From: Aggregatibacter actinomycetemcomitans DSM 8324
GTDB lineage: Bacteria; Pseudomonadota; Gammaproteobacteria; Enterobacterales; Pasteurellaceae
Reading direction: 5' to 3'
NCBI RefSeq assembly: GCF_000372365.1
Contig: NZ_AQUU01000019.1
Span: forward strand, 1-33,027
DNA: 33,027 nt
How positions within the stretch are numbered: the first letter of the stretch is position 1; the number at the start of each line of letters is the position of its first letter. The position numbers and the translations under genes were made by a program. The notes beneath the pieces are model-generated. The model saw only the letters and a program-made list of their open reading frames with translations. It searched no databases and was not told the DNA's origin. Positions 1 through 8,125 of the stretch are shown here, one piece after another.

Positions 1-75
1 AGTGGCGTAGTTCGAAAAACCTTGCCCAAACGTCCAATCGTGATTTTTATCCAGCCGTCTTACTCTTGTTGTCAT
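1..75 (-). CDS. Baseplate protein, N-terminal fragment cut by window edge
   Basis: An ATG at 75 opens a frame that runs off the left edge after 25 codons, beginning MTTRVRRLDKNHDWTFGQG. It shares an ATGA overlap (72-75) with the stop of the spike gene, so it is the next gene of the tail operon. Genes at this place in related contractile-tail phages encode a small Mu gp46 / GPW-gp25-like baseplate wedge component, but too little is visible to prove that. The frame, start and coupling are seen directly; the function is inferred from order. Confidence 0.6.
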   Translation of the reverse strand, partial: MTTRVRRLDKNHDWTFGQGFSNYAT

Positions 76-716
76 TGTGGTGTTCCTGTTGTTCCGCCGC
101 TGTCGCCCCGGTGAGTATGTGACTTGCCGGAAATACCCGCCGCTTTTACGTCCGTATCGCTAATAATTTCGCCCGTCGAATGTAATTCGCCTTTTTGTTT
201 TGTGTTACCGTCGTGTTCAATATTGCCTTTGATCTTGATTGAACCGTTCACAATGCGAATATACGTGCCACCGTCAAGGGTTTGCATGGATAAACCGCCG
301 GTAAAAAATCCATTAATCGCTTTCGGCACCGAACAGACGCCCGGGATAAACATAGCATCAGACAAGTCATGCAGCCGAAAATCTAGTGGCAACGACGCAC
401 CGCCACTATGCCACCAGCCATCAATACAACGTTCGGAGAAAATAGCAATGCCTTCATCGCCAGCCTGTAGTGGGAACGTCACTGCAAAGCCCCCTCCGCG
501 CGGGAAACTTACTGGCACATCAACCAACGGAGGAATGTCAGCGCCGCTTCCGTCTGCAAGTTGCATTTTAATTTGCACCGCAAGGGTAACTGTCTGTTTT
601 GCAGGATCGAAGCTGACCACTTTAGCCGGTAAAGCGGTGTGTAAGTTCAGCCTATCTTGCTGGATTTGCTGATCTGTCGCCGTTTCTGGGGTAGCAAGCG
701 ATTGGTCATAACTCAT
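72..716 (-). CDS. Baseplate spike / membrane-piercing protein (Gp138 N-terminal family)
   Basis: This 214-residue protein has an N-terminal OB-fold-like region (about 25-120) resembling the Gp138 family, then a glycine-rich repetitive beta-helix-like stretch (about 135-195). It ends in SHTHRGDSGGTTGTPQ. The HTH triplet near the C terminus matches the HxH iron-binding tip of phage central spikes. It would form the trimeric needle at the tail tip that pierces the outer membrane during contraction. It sits directly after the hub gene and before another baseplate gene with an ATGA overlap, the standard order for this tail type. Family assignment is from recognised sequence pattern; trimer and metal binding are inferred. 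Confidence 0.85.
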   Translation of the reverse strand: MSYDQSLATPETATDQQIQQDRLNLHTALPAKVVSFDPAKQTVTLAVQIKMQLADGSGADIPPLVDVPVSFPRGGGFAVTFPLQAGDEGIAIFSERCIDGWWHSGGASLPLDFRLHDLSDAMFIPGVCSVPKAINGFFTGGLSMQTLDGGTYIRIVNGSIKIKGNIEHDGNTKQKGELHSTGEIISDTDVKAAGISGKSHTHRGDSGGTTGTPQ

Positions 717-1567
717 TTTTTATCCTTTTTACTGTCTTTCTTCGGTTTTTCCACTTTTTTGAACTTGCCGTCAATCACGGTGAGTTTGCTTTTCCAATCT
801 CCGCCAATACCATCTCCACTGTGCGCAAGCTTCACGATTTTATATTCGCCGTTGAAATACTCTAAGATTGATTCCACCTGGACTAACCCACCTATTTGCA
901 ATGCAGGATTAAGCAAACAGGTTAATTCAAGCCCATCATCGGTTTGCTCCGGTGCGTTAATCATGCCTGTTTCCTGCGACAACAAAACGGCGTCATCACT
1001 CAACACCTTGTCTTTCGGCAAAAAAACCAAAGAACCGTCCTGAATAGACCAATTCGCCCCATTATTACGCGCGATCTTGGTGAGAATATCCCGGCTGTTG
1101 CCGTTTAATACACGCCCGCGAGGAAGTTTACGCTGATTCGGAATGTCTATTGCGCCCGTCCGCACTTTTGGCATGGTTTTCTGTAATTCTTGAACAATTT
1201 GCTCATCTGTTGCACCCGCTTTAAGTGTCGTTGTTGCCCGAGATTTCGTATAGGCTTGATGTCCGTCCGCACATTCTAGCGTTAACACGAAATCCAAGCC
1301 ATGACGTAATACACGTGCTTTTGTAATATCACCGGAATAAATCTGGCGCAATTCGCCATAACCAACCGATAAAGCCACTTTTTTGAAGGCACCACTTAAA
1401 AGTTGATTGAGGTGATCTCGATTTAAATTCCAGACTTGGATTTTTGCCGGGTTTGGCTTCTCGTTGATAGTCTTATCAATTTCAAATGCCACCCGCAATT
1501 GTTCGATGCTCAACGTTTCCTGATCGTTGCTTATGTCAAGTTTCCATCGTCGCCCGAATTGCTTCAT
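713..1567 (-). CDS. Baseplate hub protein (gp44 / gpD-like)
   Basis: A 284-residue protein starting MKQFGRRWKLDI, with motifs typical of the phage hub fold: an early PNPAKIQVWNL segment, a LSVGYG turn near residue 88 and a LECADGHQAY segment near 117. The C terminus is a lysine-rich tail of about 20 residues. It overlaps the spike gene by 4 bp, so the two are translationally coupled, as expected for a hub that carries the spike. The hub joins the tail tube to the spike inside the baseplate. It is the first long gene after a terminator at 1796-1825 and so may need its own promoter. Confidence 0.85.
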   Translation of the reverse strand: MKQFGRRWKLDISNDQETLSIEQLRVAFEIDKTINEKPNPAKIQVWNLNRDHLNQLLSGAFKKVALSVGYGELRQIYSGDITKARVLRHGLDFVLTLECADGHQAYTKSRATTTLKAGATDEQIVQELQKTMPKVRTGAIDIPNQRKLPRGRVLNGNSRDILTKIARNNGANWSIQDGSLVFLPKDKVLSDDAVLLSQETGMINAPEQTDDGLELTCLLNPALQIGGLVQVESILEYFNGEYKIVKLAHSGDGIGGDWKSKLTVIDGKFKKVEKPKKDSKKDKK

Positions 1568-1582
1568 GCATCCCCCTTAAAG

Positions 1583-1711
1583 TTATTTTATAACTTCAAT
1601 CAAAACATTAGCTAACGGTGTGATACATAAAGCAAACAATCCAAGGGCAACAATAACAATAGAAAACGCGATTGCACCGCGCAGAATAGAATTGCATTTG
1701 TTTCCATTTAT
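1583..1711 (-). CDS. Possible small membrane protein with no standard start codon
   Basis: In the 285-base gap between the hub and plug genes, one minus frame reads as a plausible single-pass membrane protein of 42 residues: an N-terminal INGNKCNSILRGAIA, then a hydrophobic stretch (IVIVALGLFALCI) and stop at 1583. The expected start is ATA at 1709-1711, four bases after a GAGGGG ribosome-binding-like sequence; no ATG, GTG or TTG exists in frame after the upstream stop. An ATG one base further on reads a different short hydrophobic frame of about 32 codons. The gene may have lost its start by an ATG-to-ATA change, or initiate poorly. A weak promoter-like pair (TTGAGT, TTAAAA) lies just upstream. 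Confidence 0.3.
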   Translation of the reverse strand: MNGNKCNSILRGAIAFSIVIVALGLFALCITPLANVLIEVIK

Positions 1712-1795
1712 AACCCCTCTTTTAAGTGGATTTTTAACTTAGTTTTGCTATACTTACTCAAAATTTGTTCCTTCTTTATTGGGAAAGTTGGAATG

Positions 1796-1825
1796 AAAAA
1801 CCCCGATAGTTACCAGCTATCGGGG
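1796..1825 (-). terminator. Rho-independent terminator after plug gene
   Basis: A perfect 9-bp stem (CCCCGATAG / CTATCGGGG, 1801-1809 and 1817-1825) with a 7-base loop is followed on the minus strand by five T residues. It separates the 1854-2168 gene from the hub and spike genes. On the plus strand it is followed by TTTGTTTT, so it may work in both directions. Confidence 0.85.
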
Positions 1826-1853
1826 TTTGTTTTATTCTAAAGTGCGGTCGTTT

Positions 1854-2168
1854 TTACGATGACTTTTCACCTATATACAAAAAACAACGAGTGCCTAAAT
1901 CCGATATTTCCATCGGATCTAACTCTGCACCGCTCTCATCTTCAAGGAAGAAAAAATAAGGCTGCGTACTGCGGACAAGTAACGGAACGCCGCAAGCAAG
2001 CGCTTGACCTGTGCAAATTTGTTTTTGATTCACCGGCTGAAATACATCCATTGCCCAAAAACGCCCCACACTGTTAAATCGAAGCGTGAGGCGAATCTTG
2101 GTTCCGTTAAACTCGAACGTTTGTTCTTGGTGTGGTGATTGTGTTACGGGAATTTGTTGCATTATCAT
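1854..2168 (-). CDS. Baseplate plug protein (Pam3 gp18-like)
   Basis: This 104-residue protein has the compact beta-rich pattern of phage baseplate plug proteins: an early QTFEFNGTKIRLTLRFN strand pair, a VGRFWAMDVF turn, and a GVPLLVRSTQPYFFFLEDESG segment. It ends in a C-terminal YIGEK tail. In Pam3-like myophages this small protein closes the hub next to the spike. It lies between the Dit-like gene (10-bp gap) and the hub gene, which supports the call. The start is MIMQQ; the internal ATG two codons later is an alternative. A terminator follows after a USS copy (1839-1848). Confidence 0.75.
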   Translation of the reverse strand: MIMQQIPVTQSPHQEQTFEFNGTKIRLTLRFNSVGRFWAMDVFQPVNQKQICTGQALACGVPLLVRSTQPYFFFLEDESGAELDPMEISDLGTRCFLYIGEKSS

Positions 2169-2178
2169 CTAAACCACC

Positions 2179-2946
2179 CTAAGAAAAGATATTCAAGAGC
2201 GCTGATTTTTTTTTCGGCTCTTTTGCGACAGGCTGTGTATTGCCTTGTTGCGTTTTTGCGGCGGATTGCGAACCCGCCCGACCACTTTTCTTATTGCCTG
2301 CCGTCGTAGTCTTCCCGCTTTTCGTTGTTGCGGTGTTCACAACAAAGATTTCTCGCGCGGTGATCGTGAATGTGGCGCTACCATCTTGCGCCTGCGAAAC
2401 CGCCACAGATTGGATTAGCATATCTTTGTACAAGTGGATGCCGGTCTGAATCTCGATGGTTTCGCCCGATTTCTGACAAGCGACTAAATCTGCATAGCAC
2501 TTCTGCACCCGACTATCACCTAATGAGTTACCTAATAAATGCATCACAGAAAAATCAGGTAACCAAGGAGCAAGTTTTCGTGCTTGACCTGTAGCATTAA
2601 GACCTGGACTAGCAGCGATAGTCACAATACGCGCTACTTTTGCAATAGTCTGTACGGTCTGCGTAACCACTTTGCGGGGCAATGGTAAATTATTTAAGAA
2701 GTCTATTCCCCCTCTGATATTACCGATATAACCTGCATTCAAACCAAAAGCACCGTGATCTTGATCGACCATAATACCATTGATTGTCACCTGTTTAGGT
2801 TGAATCACTGCATGATCGGCAATCTCCGCACCTGACTCAATAGGATTTTCGGTAATGGAGAGATCAGATTGATGATCTTCGATTGTCACTACATCAAATT
2901 TAATCGTTCCAATTGACCGGTTAGAGACCTGTGCAAAATTAAACAT
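2179..2946 (-). CDS. Dit-like distal tail / baseplate protein
   Basis: A 255-residue protein whose first 190 residues fit the Dit-like N-terminal family seen just after tape-measure genes: IGTIKFDVVTIEDHQSDLSI, PKQVTINGIMV, and a C-terminal FTITAREI strand. The final 55 residues are a low-complexity tail rich in T, K, S, G and Q, ending LLNIFS. It would form the ring between tail tube and hub. It starts 3 bp after the tape-measure stop and precedes the plug gene, so it belongs to the same operon. Confidence 0.75.
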   Translation of the reverse strand: MFNFAQVSNRSIGTIKFDVVTIEDHQSDLSITENPIESGAEIADHAVIQPKQVTINGIMVDQDHGAFGLNAGYIGNIRGGIDFLNNLPLPRKVVTQTVQTIAKVARIVTIAASPGLNATGQARKLAPWLPDFSVMHLLGNSLGDSRVQKCYADLVACQKSGETIEIQTGIHLYKDMLIQSVAVSQAQDGSATFTITAREIFVVNTATTKSGKTTTAGNKKSGRAGSQSAAKTQQGNTQPVAKEPKKKSALLNIFS

Positions 2947-2949
2947 TGA

Positions 2950-5058
2950 TTACCCCACAATAGGCGAAAGTTGATTACTAATTGCACGAGCAGACTGATC
3001 CGCAACGATCTTAGGATTGTCCGCGCCTTGAATGTTTTGTGTGATGGTGATCTTGTTATTACTGTTTTTGATACTGTTATCCGCGTTTGATGTCCCCTGC
3101 CCCAATCCGGCGGCTGCCACTTGCGGGGCTGTCGCATAGTAATTCGGGTCAAACATCATTGCATCATAGGCTTTTGTGTTCTCACTCACTTTGCCAGTTC
3201 CGCTAGAACCAAACCAATCTTTCACCGTATCAATAATCGGACCAATGTATTCATCGTAATAACCCTTTACCCAATCGAAGGCTGACTGGAACGGTTTTTT
3301 AATCCAATCGGTGACTTTAGCGAAGCCCTTTTCAATCACATCAAGATCTAACTGTTGACCAGTGAATAAATTCCACAAACCAACCACTAATGCCAAGCCG
3401 AGCTTAAAAGGCAGCTCAATCATATTGGTAACCAGTGATAGTGTTGAACCAATAGGATCTACAGTGAAATTATCGATAAAGTTTTGCCATGTGGTTTTTA
3501 CCCACAAAAGCGCGGATTTAAAAGGTTTCCAAAACTCACCCAAGGCTGTTTCATTACCCTCTAAATATCCAATAAAATCATCAACCAACAAAAAGACGGC
3601 TGAAATCGCTGCCAAAACAAGCGTAATAGGATTGGTAGCAAACGCTAAAATCATGCGACGACTTAACCAAAGCAACGCCGCGCCCAGGGTATAAATCACA
3701 GTACGCCAGCCGATGGTATTTGACACCACATTATCAATTGCCCCAGCTAACTCAAACAAGAATGAAAACACCCTGCCGAAGCCGTTCAAAATGGCTTTAA
3801 TCAAATCATTGTTTTCTGAAAACCATTTTGTAAAGCGCTCAATAATGCGAGAAATCGCGGGCGCAATGCGTAACGACAGGTATTCCCCCATTGCTGTAAA
3901 AACTTGCGTGAGCTGCGTCATATTGTCTTTAAATGCCGCCGCCGTTTTCGCGTTTTCCGCATTGCCTACACCGAGCGTTAACTTGTCAGCAAGTTCGATT
4001 TGCTCGCGAAGTTCATCATTACCAAGACGCAAAAGCTGGATCATTGAACCATCAATGCCAAGCTTGGCAAGCATAGCAATCTGCTCCTGCTCGCCCATTT
4101 TTTTCATCTTGTCAGAGATTTCGCCAAGTATTTCACTCGACGTTTTCACATCTCCGTTGGCTTTTTTAGCGCTTAATCCATACTGCTCAAAATACTTGGC
4201 ACCGCGACCAATTCCCGCCGCCGCTTCACCGATAGTGCGTGACAACCCTTCAATTGACGCCTGCACTGCCTGTGAAGAAGATCCGTTAACTTCGGCAACT
4301 TTACCAAGTTTGTAGATCTGGTCTGCTGCTTCGCCTGTTACCGCCGAAAGCTGTTTAATTTCATTCAGGGCATCAAGGTTATTATCGACAAAGTTTTTTA
4401 CTCCGATGGTTGCCGCATAAAACGCCGCACCAAACGCCACAAATTTCAATGTGGTTTTACTGATACTGATGCCGAGCAGTTCGAATTTTTGAATCAGCCC
4501 ATCAGCACCGTATTTGGTCGCCCAAAGGGCTATCATCTTATCGGCTAAATTACCGGCACTTTGCGCATTGTCTTTTTGTGCTTCAGTGTTTTCTTGAGTA
4601 CTTTTGGTGTCGTGTTCGGTGGTTTTTTGCTTTTTCTCGATAGCGTCTTTGAGTTTTACAATAACCTTTTCGACATCCTCCGAGCTCAATCCAAGGGAAA
4701 CCAAACCTTGTTCAAGCTCTTGTGCATTGGTGGTGAAATCCTCCCCAAAACCAGATAACAGCTCGTCACTTTCAAGGATTTTCTGAACCCATGCGTCAAG
4801 TGCTTCATCTTGCGATAAATCCTTGGTCTTCTCCTGTAAATCGTCTAACGACTTAAAAAATTCGGAGAATTCAGGCATTTCCTTTGCTTGCTCAACGGCT
4901 TCTTTTGCAACATCTTCAATTGCTTTTGCAAAATCACCTAGTTGTTCGGCAGCACCATTCGCCCCTTGCTCAAGCGTATTAAGCAATTGTTCAAATTGCT
5001 GCATAGCCTGACTGTCAGCGTCGAAGCCGATTTTAATAAGTAGTTCATTGAGTAGCAT
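2950..5058 (-). CDS. Tail tape measure protein
   Basis: At 702 residues this is the longest intact tail protein. Residues 1-190 are strongly coiled-coil and acidic (repeated Q, E, K and A heptads). Residues 200-235 and 405-500 contain hydrophobic segments (for example IYTLGAALLWLSRRMILAFA) typical of the membrane-inserting part of tape measures. The C terminus ends KIVADQSARAISNQLSPIVG. It sets tail length and is ejected ahead of the DNA. At about 0.15 nm per residue it would predict a tail near 105 nm. It overlaps the frameshift product of the tail chaperone by 14 bp, and its ATG (5056-5058) lies inside that frame. Confidence 0.93.
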   Translation of the reverse strand: MLLNELLIKIGFDADSQAMQQFEQLLNTLEQGANGAAEQLGDFAKAIEDVAKEAVEQAKEMPEFSEFFKSLDDLQEKTKDLSQDEALDAWVQKILESDELLSGFGEDFTTNAQELEQGLVSLGLSSEDVEKVIVKLKDAIEKKQKTTEHDTKSTQENTEAQKDNAQSAGNLADKMIALWATKYGADGLIQKFELLGISISKTTLKFVAFGAAFYAATIGVKNFVDNNLDALNEIKQLSAVTGEAADQIYKLGKVAEVNGSSSQAVQASIEGLSRTIGEAAAGIGRGAKYFEQYGLSAKKANGDVKTSSEILGEISDKMKKMGEQEQIAMLAKLGIDGSMIQLLRLGNDELREQIELADKLTLGVGNAENAKTAAAFKDNMTQLTQVFTAMGEYLSLRIAPAISRIIERFTKWFSENNDLIKAILNGFGRVFSFLFELAGAIDNVVSNTIGWRTVIYTLGAALLWLSRRMILAFATNPITLVLAAISAVFLLVDDFIGYLEGNETALGEFWKPFKSALLWVKTTWQNFIDNFTVDPIGSTLSLVTNMIELPFKLGLALVVGLWNLFTGQQLDLDVIEKGFAKVTDWIKKPFQSAFDWVKGYYDEYIGPIIDTVKDWFGSSGTGKVSENTKAYDAMMFDPNYYATAPQVAAAGLGQGTSNADNSIKNSNNKITITQNIQGADNPKIVADQSARAISNQLSPIVG

Positions 5059-5628
5059 TGGATTGTTCCATTTGGTTTAGCTCCACAATCACTTCATGAA
5101 AAGACAAAAGGTCGGCTAAAGAATATACCGACCTTAATTCATGCAGCGTACAGAAGCGCTTAACAATAGGTGTAAAAATAAACCAATCAACCTTTGAATC
5201 AGACCGGCTTACTGTGTTTGATTCAGATTTGCAAGCATAGAACTCAGCAATCCGCCCCCACCGATAAAAAAATCGGCTAATTGATACACCAAACCTTCTT
5301 TCAGTACGGGTAATAAATGCCCGCGATGTTGATTGAAATGCGCATCAAAACGTTCTGATAAGCGGTATTGCTTTCCGTCCTGCTCGCAGGAGGTGTGTTT
5401 CAAGACAATATCTTCCAAGGCTTTAATGCTTGGATCGCCTAAATTGGCAAGAATTGCCGTCAACATATTAGCGCCGACATTATTGCCTTTTTCCTTGCCG
5501 ATATTTGATAAGTCAACGTGTTGCACCAATTTCAGCGCATTTTTTAATGCGGCCCATGACGCCGTCGCATTTGCCGGTGTCATGTTATAGGTGATGTCTT
5601 CAAGCGTAAATTGTTTGCTTTGTTCCAT
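5045..5628 (-). CDS. Tail assembly chaperone, -1 frameshift fusion product (G-T type)
   Basis: Reading the 139-residue chaperone frame to codon 121 (second TTT of a T TTT TTT heptamer, 5266-5272) and slipping back one base gives an open frame of 73 further codons. That frame begins YRWGRIAEFYACK, contains VDWFIFTPIVKRFCTLHELR and stops at 5045-5047. The fusion would be 194 residues. The extra frame has no start codon of its own in its first half and fills the otherwise empty gap before the tape measure. This is the conserved G/GT arrangement of long-tailed phages (Xu, Hendrix and Duda). A TGAATCA/TGATTCA inverted repeat downstream could form a stimulatory stem. The frame and slip site are seen; the slippage is inferred. 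Confidence 0.75.
5209..5628 (-). CDS. Tail assembly chaperone, unshifted product
   Basis: A 139-residue protein (MEQSKQFTLEDITYNM...) with the alpha-helical make-up of phage tail assembly chaperones, lying between tube and tape-measure genes. Most ribosomes should make this form, which ends in IGGGGLLSSMLANLNQTQ after the slip site. The chaperone binds the tape measure and recruits tube subunits. It starts immediately after the tube gene: its ATG overlaps that gene's boundary at 5628. Family name is inferred from size, position and the frameshift signal rather than a diagnostic motif. Confidence 0.8.
   Translation of the reverse strand: MEQSKQFTLEDITYNMTPANATASWAALKNALKLVQHVDLSNIGKEKGNNVGANMLTAILANLGDPSIKALEDIVLKHTSCEQDGKQYRLSERFDAHFNQHRGHLLPVLKEGLVYQLADFFIGGGGLLSSMLANLNQTQ
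5266..5272 (-). promoter_or_regulatory. Programmed -1 ribosomal frameshift slippery site
   Basis: Seven T residues on the minus strand read GAT TTT TTT ATC in the chaperone frame, which is a canonical X XXY YYZ heptamer (T TTT TTT). Both tRNA-Phe can re-pair after a one-base backward slip. CCGAT and ATCGG flank the run as an inverted repeat. The -1 frame is open for 73 codons from here. Confidence 0.7.
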
Positions 5629-6059
5629 TATTGAACACCTTTTTCAAGATTCATCGTCATTTTTTCGAACACAATGGTCCATGTGGTCGCATTATGCCCG
5701 TTACCGCGCATATAAGGCGCGGGCGTAGTGAAATAGCCTTTGGTTCCCGTTACCACGTCATCGTTGATTAAGTCGCGGATAGCGAGGGTAATAGGCAAAA
5801 AGGTCCTAATGCTTGTTTTTTGCTGATTAAACAACTTGGATAGATAAGCGTTATCTTCAGAATGTTGTTTGATTTTCAACATCAGTTTGCCTGACTGGTC
5901 TGGATTGGCGATAAAAACACCCGTACCATTTGCGCCAATAACCATTTGTCCAGCGTCAACCTGATTTGTGGCGTTAATAACATCTGCTCCGTCTGCCCAG
6001 TCGCTGATTTCTTTGCCGTCTAATAACACGACAACTTGTTTTTGATCGAAAACTGCCAT
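5628..6059 (-). CDS. Tail tube protein (DUF3277 family)
   Basis: This 143-residue protein (MAVFDQKQVVVLLDGKEISDW...) fits the DUF3277 tail-tube family: an N-terminal strand pair, a GANGTGVFI and SGKLMLKIKQHS core, and a C-terminal TTWTIVFEKMTMNL strand. Subunits stack as hexameric rings inside the sheath. It directly follows the sheath gene, with an intervening hairpin terminator or attenuator (6073-6104), and precedes the chaperone gene. That order (sheath, tube, chaperone, tape measure) is standard for contractile tails. Confidence 0.85.
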   Translation of the reverse strand: MAVFDQKQVVVLLDGKEISDWADGADVINATNQVDAGQMVIGANGTGVFIANPDQSGKLMLKIKQHSEDNAYLSKLFNQQKTSIRTFLPITLAIRDLINDDVVTGTKGYFTTPAPYMRGNGHNATTWTIVFEKMTMNLEKGVQ

Positions 6060-6072
6060 GGTTTTTCCTTAT

Positions 6073-6104
6073 TAAAAAATAAAGCCAGGAATAGTCCTGG
6101 CTTT
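6073..6104 (-). terminator. Hairpin terminator/attenuator between sheath and tube genes
   Basis: A perfect 10-bp stem (AAAGCCAGGA / TCCTGGCTTT, 6081-6090 and 6095-6104) with a 4-base loop is followed on the minus strand by ATTTTTT. It lies inside the tail operon, so it probably tunes sheath:tube ratio or is bypassed by Q-type antitermination. Confidence 0.75.
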
Positions 6105-6108
6105 GGGG

Positions 6109-7617
6109 TTATCGGTTATAGTTTACAATCACATCGCTTGAATGGATTGCACCGGCTAATTTCACCGCAGTTTGAATCGGTGTTGCGCGACGGGCTTGTC
6201 GGTCGCTGTCAGATAACGTATCCATTGGCGCCGCCCAGACATAAAACCCTTTGTCTAAGTAATCACCGGTAGATAAATTACCAAACCCTGCCCCTGTCCA
6301 TTTACCCGGTGCGAATGCGCCGTTGTTGATGCCTTCAAGACAAACCTTTTCAACCGCCGCAATTAAAATCGCCTGCCCCTTATCTGTCAATGGGATTTTA
6401 GTCGGTGATTTGTAAAGGCGGGCGAATACTTCTTTTTGCACCGCGTCAACAAACCAATCTAAGATCACGATTTCATCAGCAAATTTACCGCCAATAACCG
6501 TACCTTCCGCAATCATCGCCACATCATCAAAATAGGTATAAACGTTGATTCCAAGGCGCTTAGCTTTGGCAAATTCTGTCGCGGTGATTTCGTCCGCCGT
6601 GATGGTCGGCTGCTGCTTGAATTTTAGCGTCAAGGTTGAATTGTTTGCGGCAAAGTTGGTTGATAACAAACGGGCTAAAGCCGAAGATACCGGGTACATA
6701 TCGTTTTTATCAAACATCGCTAAGGTGTGATCTAAGCCCGCATCATACAATTTCTTGTAAATGTTATCGGCAGACCATTCAATTTGTTCGGCGCGTATCA
6801 CGTTTGCCCCGAATAGTTTTGTGTTGGCTTGGGCGTATTTCGCCGCTGCTTCCACTTCACTATCGGTTAATTGCGCTGCCACGGTGAAGCCGTACCAAGT
6901 GTTATTTACTTCCGCAACGTTAAACAACGCTTCGCCCAAGGTTTCTTTTTTCAGGGATACGGAATTTTTACCGACTTTACGGCTCGCTTGCCCGTTTTCT
7001 AACTTAAGCAATGCGCCGATATATTCACCTTCTCCACCTTCATCAATGGCGTAATCAATTTCGGTTTTTTTATCTTCGCCGGCTACATTTGCGCTGACAA
7101 TAAAGCGATTGCCGGTTTCGTCATAAGCAATCGACACGGCAACAGAAAGTGTGGTCAATTTTTCCTGAATTTTTGTGGCTACCGCATTAAAATCAGCAAG
7201 GCGTGCAAAAGACAACCCATCAACTTTTTTAACGTCACCACCAATAGTTAACGAAAAACGACCATTAACAACAGATTTAAAGCGCTCCAAATCGTCTGAT
7301 AATGTCGCACCGCTCAACGTGTTTTTGGTTGCTTCGATGGTTGAAGCTGATTTTTGCCAACGAGCGACGATTAGTTGTTTAGCGCGTGGGCTTTGCGCAA
7401 AAAACGGTTGCGCCGCTTTTGCTGTTTCTGAATTGGTGCCGAATAACTGTTCGACATCGCGTTGATTTTCAACATATACATAACGCGTCTTCTCGTCGGC
7501 GAATGCCTGCCCCGCTTCCGGCGTAAACAACGCGACAATGCCGAATGATTTTCGTGCAGCAGATTTCGGCACCGTGTTTAACTGTACATTGACAATATGC
7601 GAAATAGATAATGCCAT
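6109..7617 (-). CDS. Tail sheath protein (DUF3383 family)
   Basis: A 502-residue protein opening MALSISHIVNVQLNTVPKSA, the signature start of the DUF3383 sheath family. Later it has NTWYGFTVAAQ near 225, GKFADEIVILDWFVDAVQKEV near 380, and a C-terminal IQTAVKLAGAIHSSDVIVNY strand. The C terminus provides the handshake strand that links sheath subunits. The sheath contracts to drive the tube through the envelope. It lies between the tail terminator and tube genes. Length is normal for the family. Confidence 0.92.
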   Translation of the reverse strand: MALSISHIVNVQLNTVPKSAARKSFGIVALFTPEAGQAFADEKTRYVYVENQRDVEQLFGTNSETAKAAQPFFAQSPRAKQLIVARWQKSASTIEATKNTLSGATLSDDLERFKSVVNGRFSLTIGGDVKKVDGLSFARLADFNAVATKIQEKLTTLSVAVSIAYDETGNRFIVSANVAGEDKKTEIDYAIDEGGEGEYIGALLKLENGQASRKVGKNSVSLKKETLGEALFNVAEVNNTWYGFTVAAQLTDSEVEAAAKYAQANTKLFGANVIRAEQIEWSADNIYKKLYDAGLDHTLAMFDKNDMYPVSSALARLLSTNFAANNSTLTLKFKQQPTITADEITATEFAKAKRLGINVYTYFDDVAMIAEGTVIGGKFADEIVILDWFVDAVQKEVFARLYKSPTKIPLTDKGQAILIAAVEKVCLEGINNGAFAPGKWTGAGFGNLSTGDYLDKGFYVWAAPMDTLSDSDRQARRATPIQTAVKLAGAIHSSDVIVNYNR

Positions 7618-7621
7618 AAGG

Positions 7622-8125
7622 CTATTCTCCTATTTGTTGAGTTAAATGATTTGTTCGTTGCTCTACGCGCTTAATCGGATCAAGCGGCGTATCGACGATA
7701 TGATGATGACTGAACACCGCGTCAAACTGCCCGCGCTCTTCATAATCGGAGCCGATGGTTGCCGTGAGGTTGCGCACATCGGAGAAGCTCACAATGCCGA
7801 CATTCATTGTTTTTAAGGCTTGCAGTATCACAGAACTTTGCAAGATGGCCTTCAGCTTGTAACACTGTGCCATGGCATTTGTGCCAAAGCAGGAAAAACT
7901 TACCGTGTTTTGCATTGACATGGTGATCCTCTCACGCTTGCCGTCGAAATCCCGCCTTGCGATACCCGTTTCACTGCTCATCAGTACATCTACGGTAATA
8001 AATGCACTTAACGGATTTTCAGGCAACCACCCACCAATCACCACACCATCAGGTAACTGTAAAGCCTGTTGAATCAACTTTCGCAGTCTGACTATGTCGA
8101 ACCCCGATATTGTTGTAGTATCCAT
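7622..8125 (-). CDS. Tail terminator / neck protein (gp12-like)
   Basis: The best start is the ATG at 8125, preceded by GGGGAG; upstream in-frame codons read as the shadow of the neighbouring gene. The 167-residue product (MDTTTISGFDIVRLRKLIQQ...) has a helix, then strands (FITVDVLM, ITMSMQNTVSFSCFG), and a C-terminal DAVFSHHHIVDTPLDPI. This resembles the phage neck terminator family that caps the tail tube and fixes its length. It overlaps the preceding gene by 77 bp, which is long but supported by the ribosome binding site. The sheath gene follows by 4 bp. Confidence 0.75.
   Translation of the reverse strand: MDTTTISGFDIVRLRKLIQQALQLPDGVVIGGWLPENPLSAFITVDVLMSSETGIARRDFDGKRERITMSMQNTVSFSCFGTNAMAQCYKLKAILQSSVILQALKTMNVGIVSFSDVRNLTATIGSDYEERGQFDAVFSHHHIVDTPLDPIKRVEQRTNHLTQQIGE

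Noticed and set aside
3713-4315. A 200-codon plus frame opposite the tape measure
   Set aside because: Long only because the tape-measure coding strand avoids the reverse stops; no start signal and no domain.
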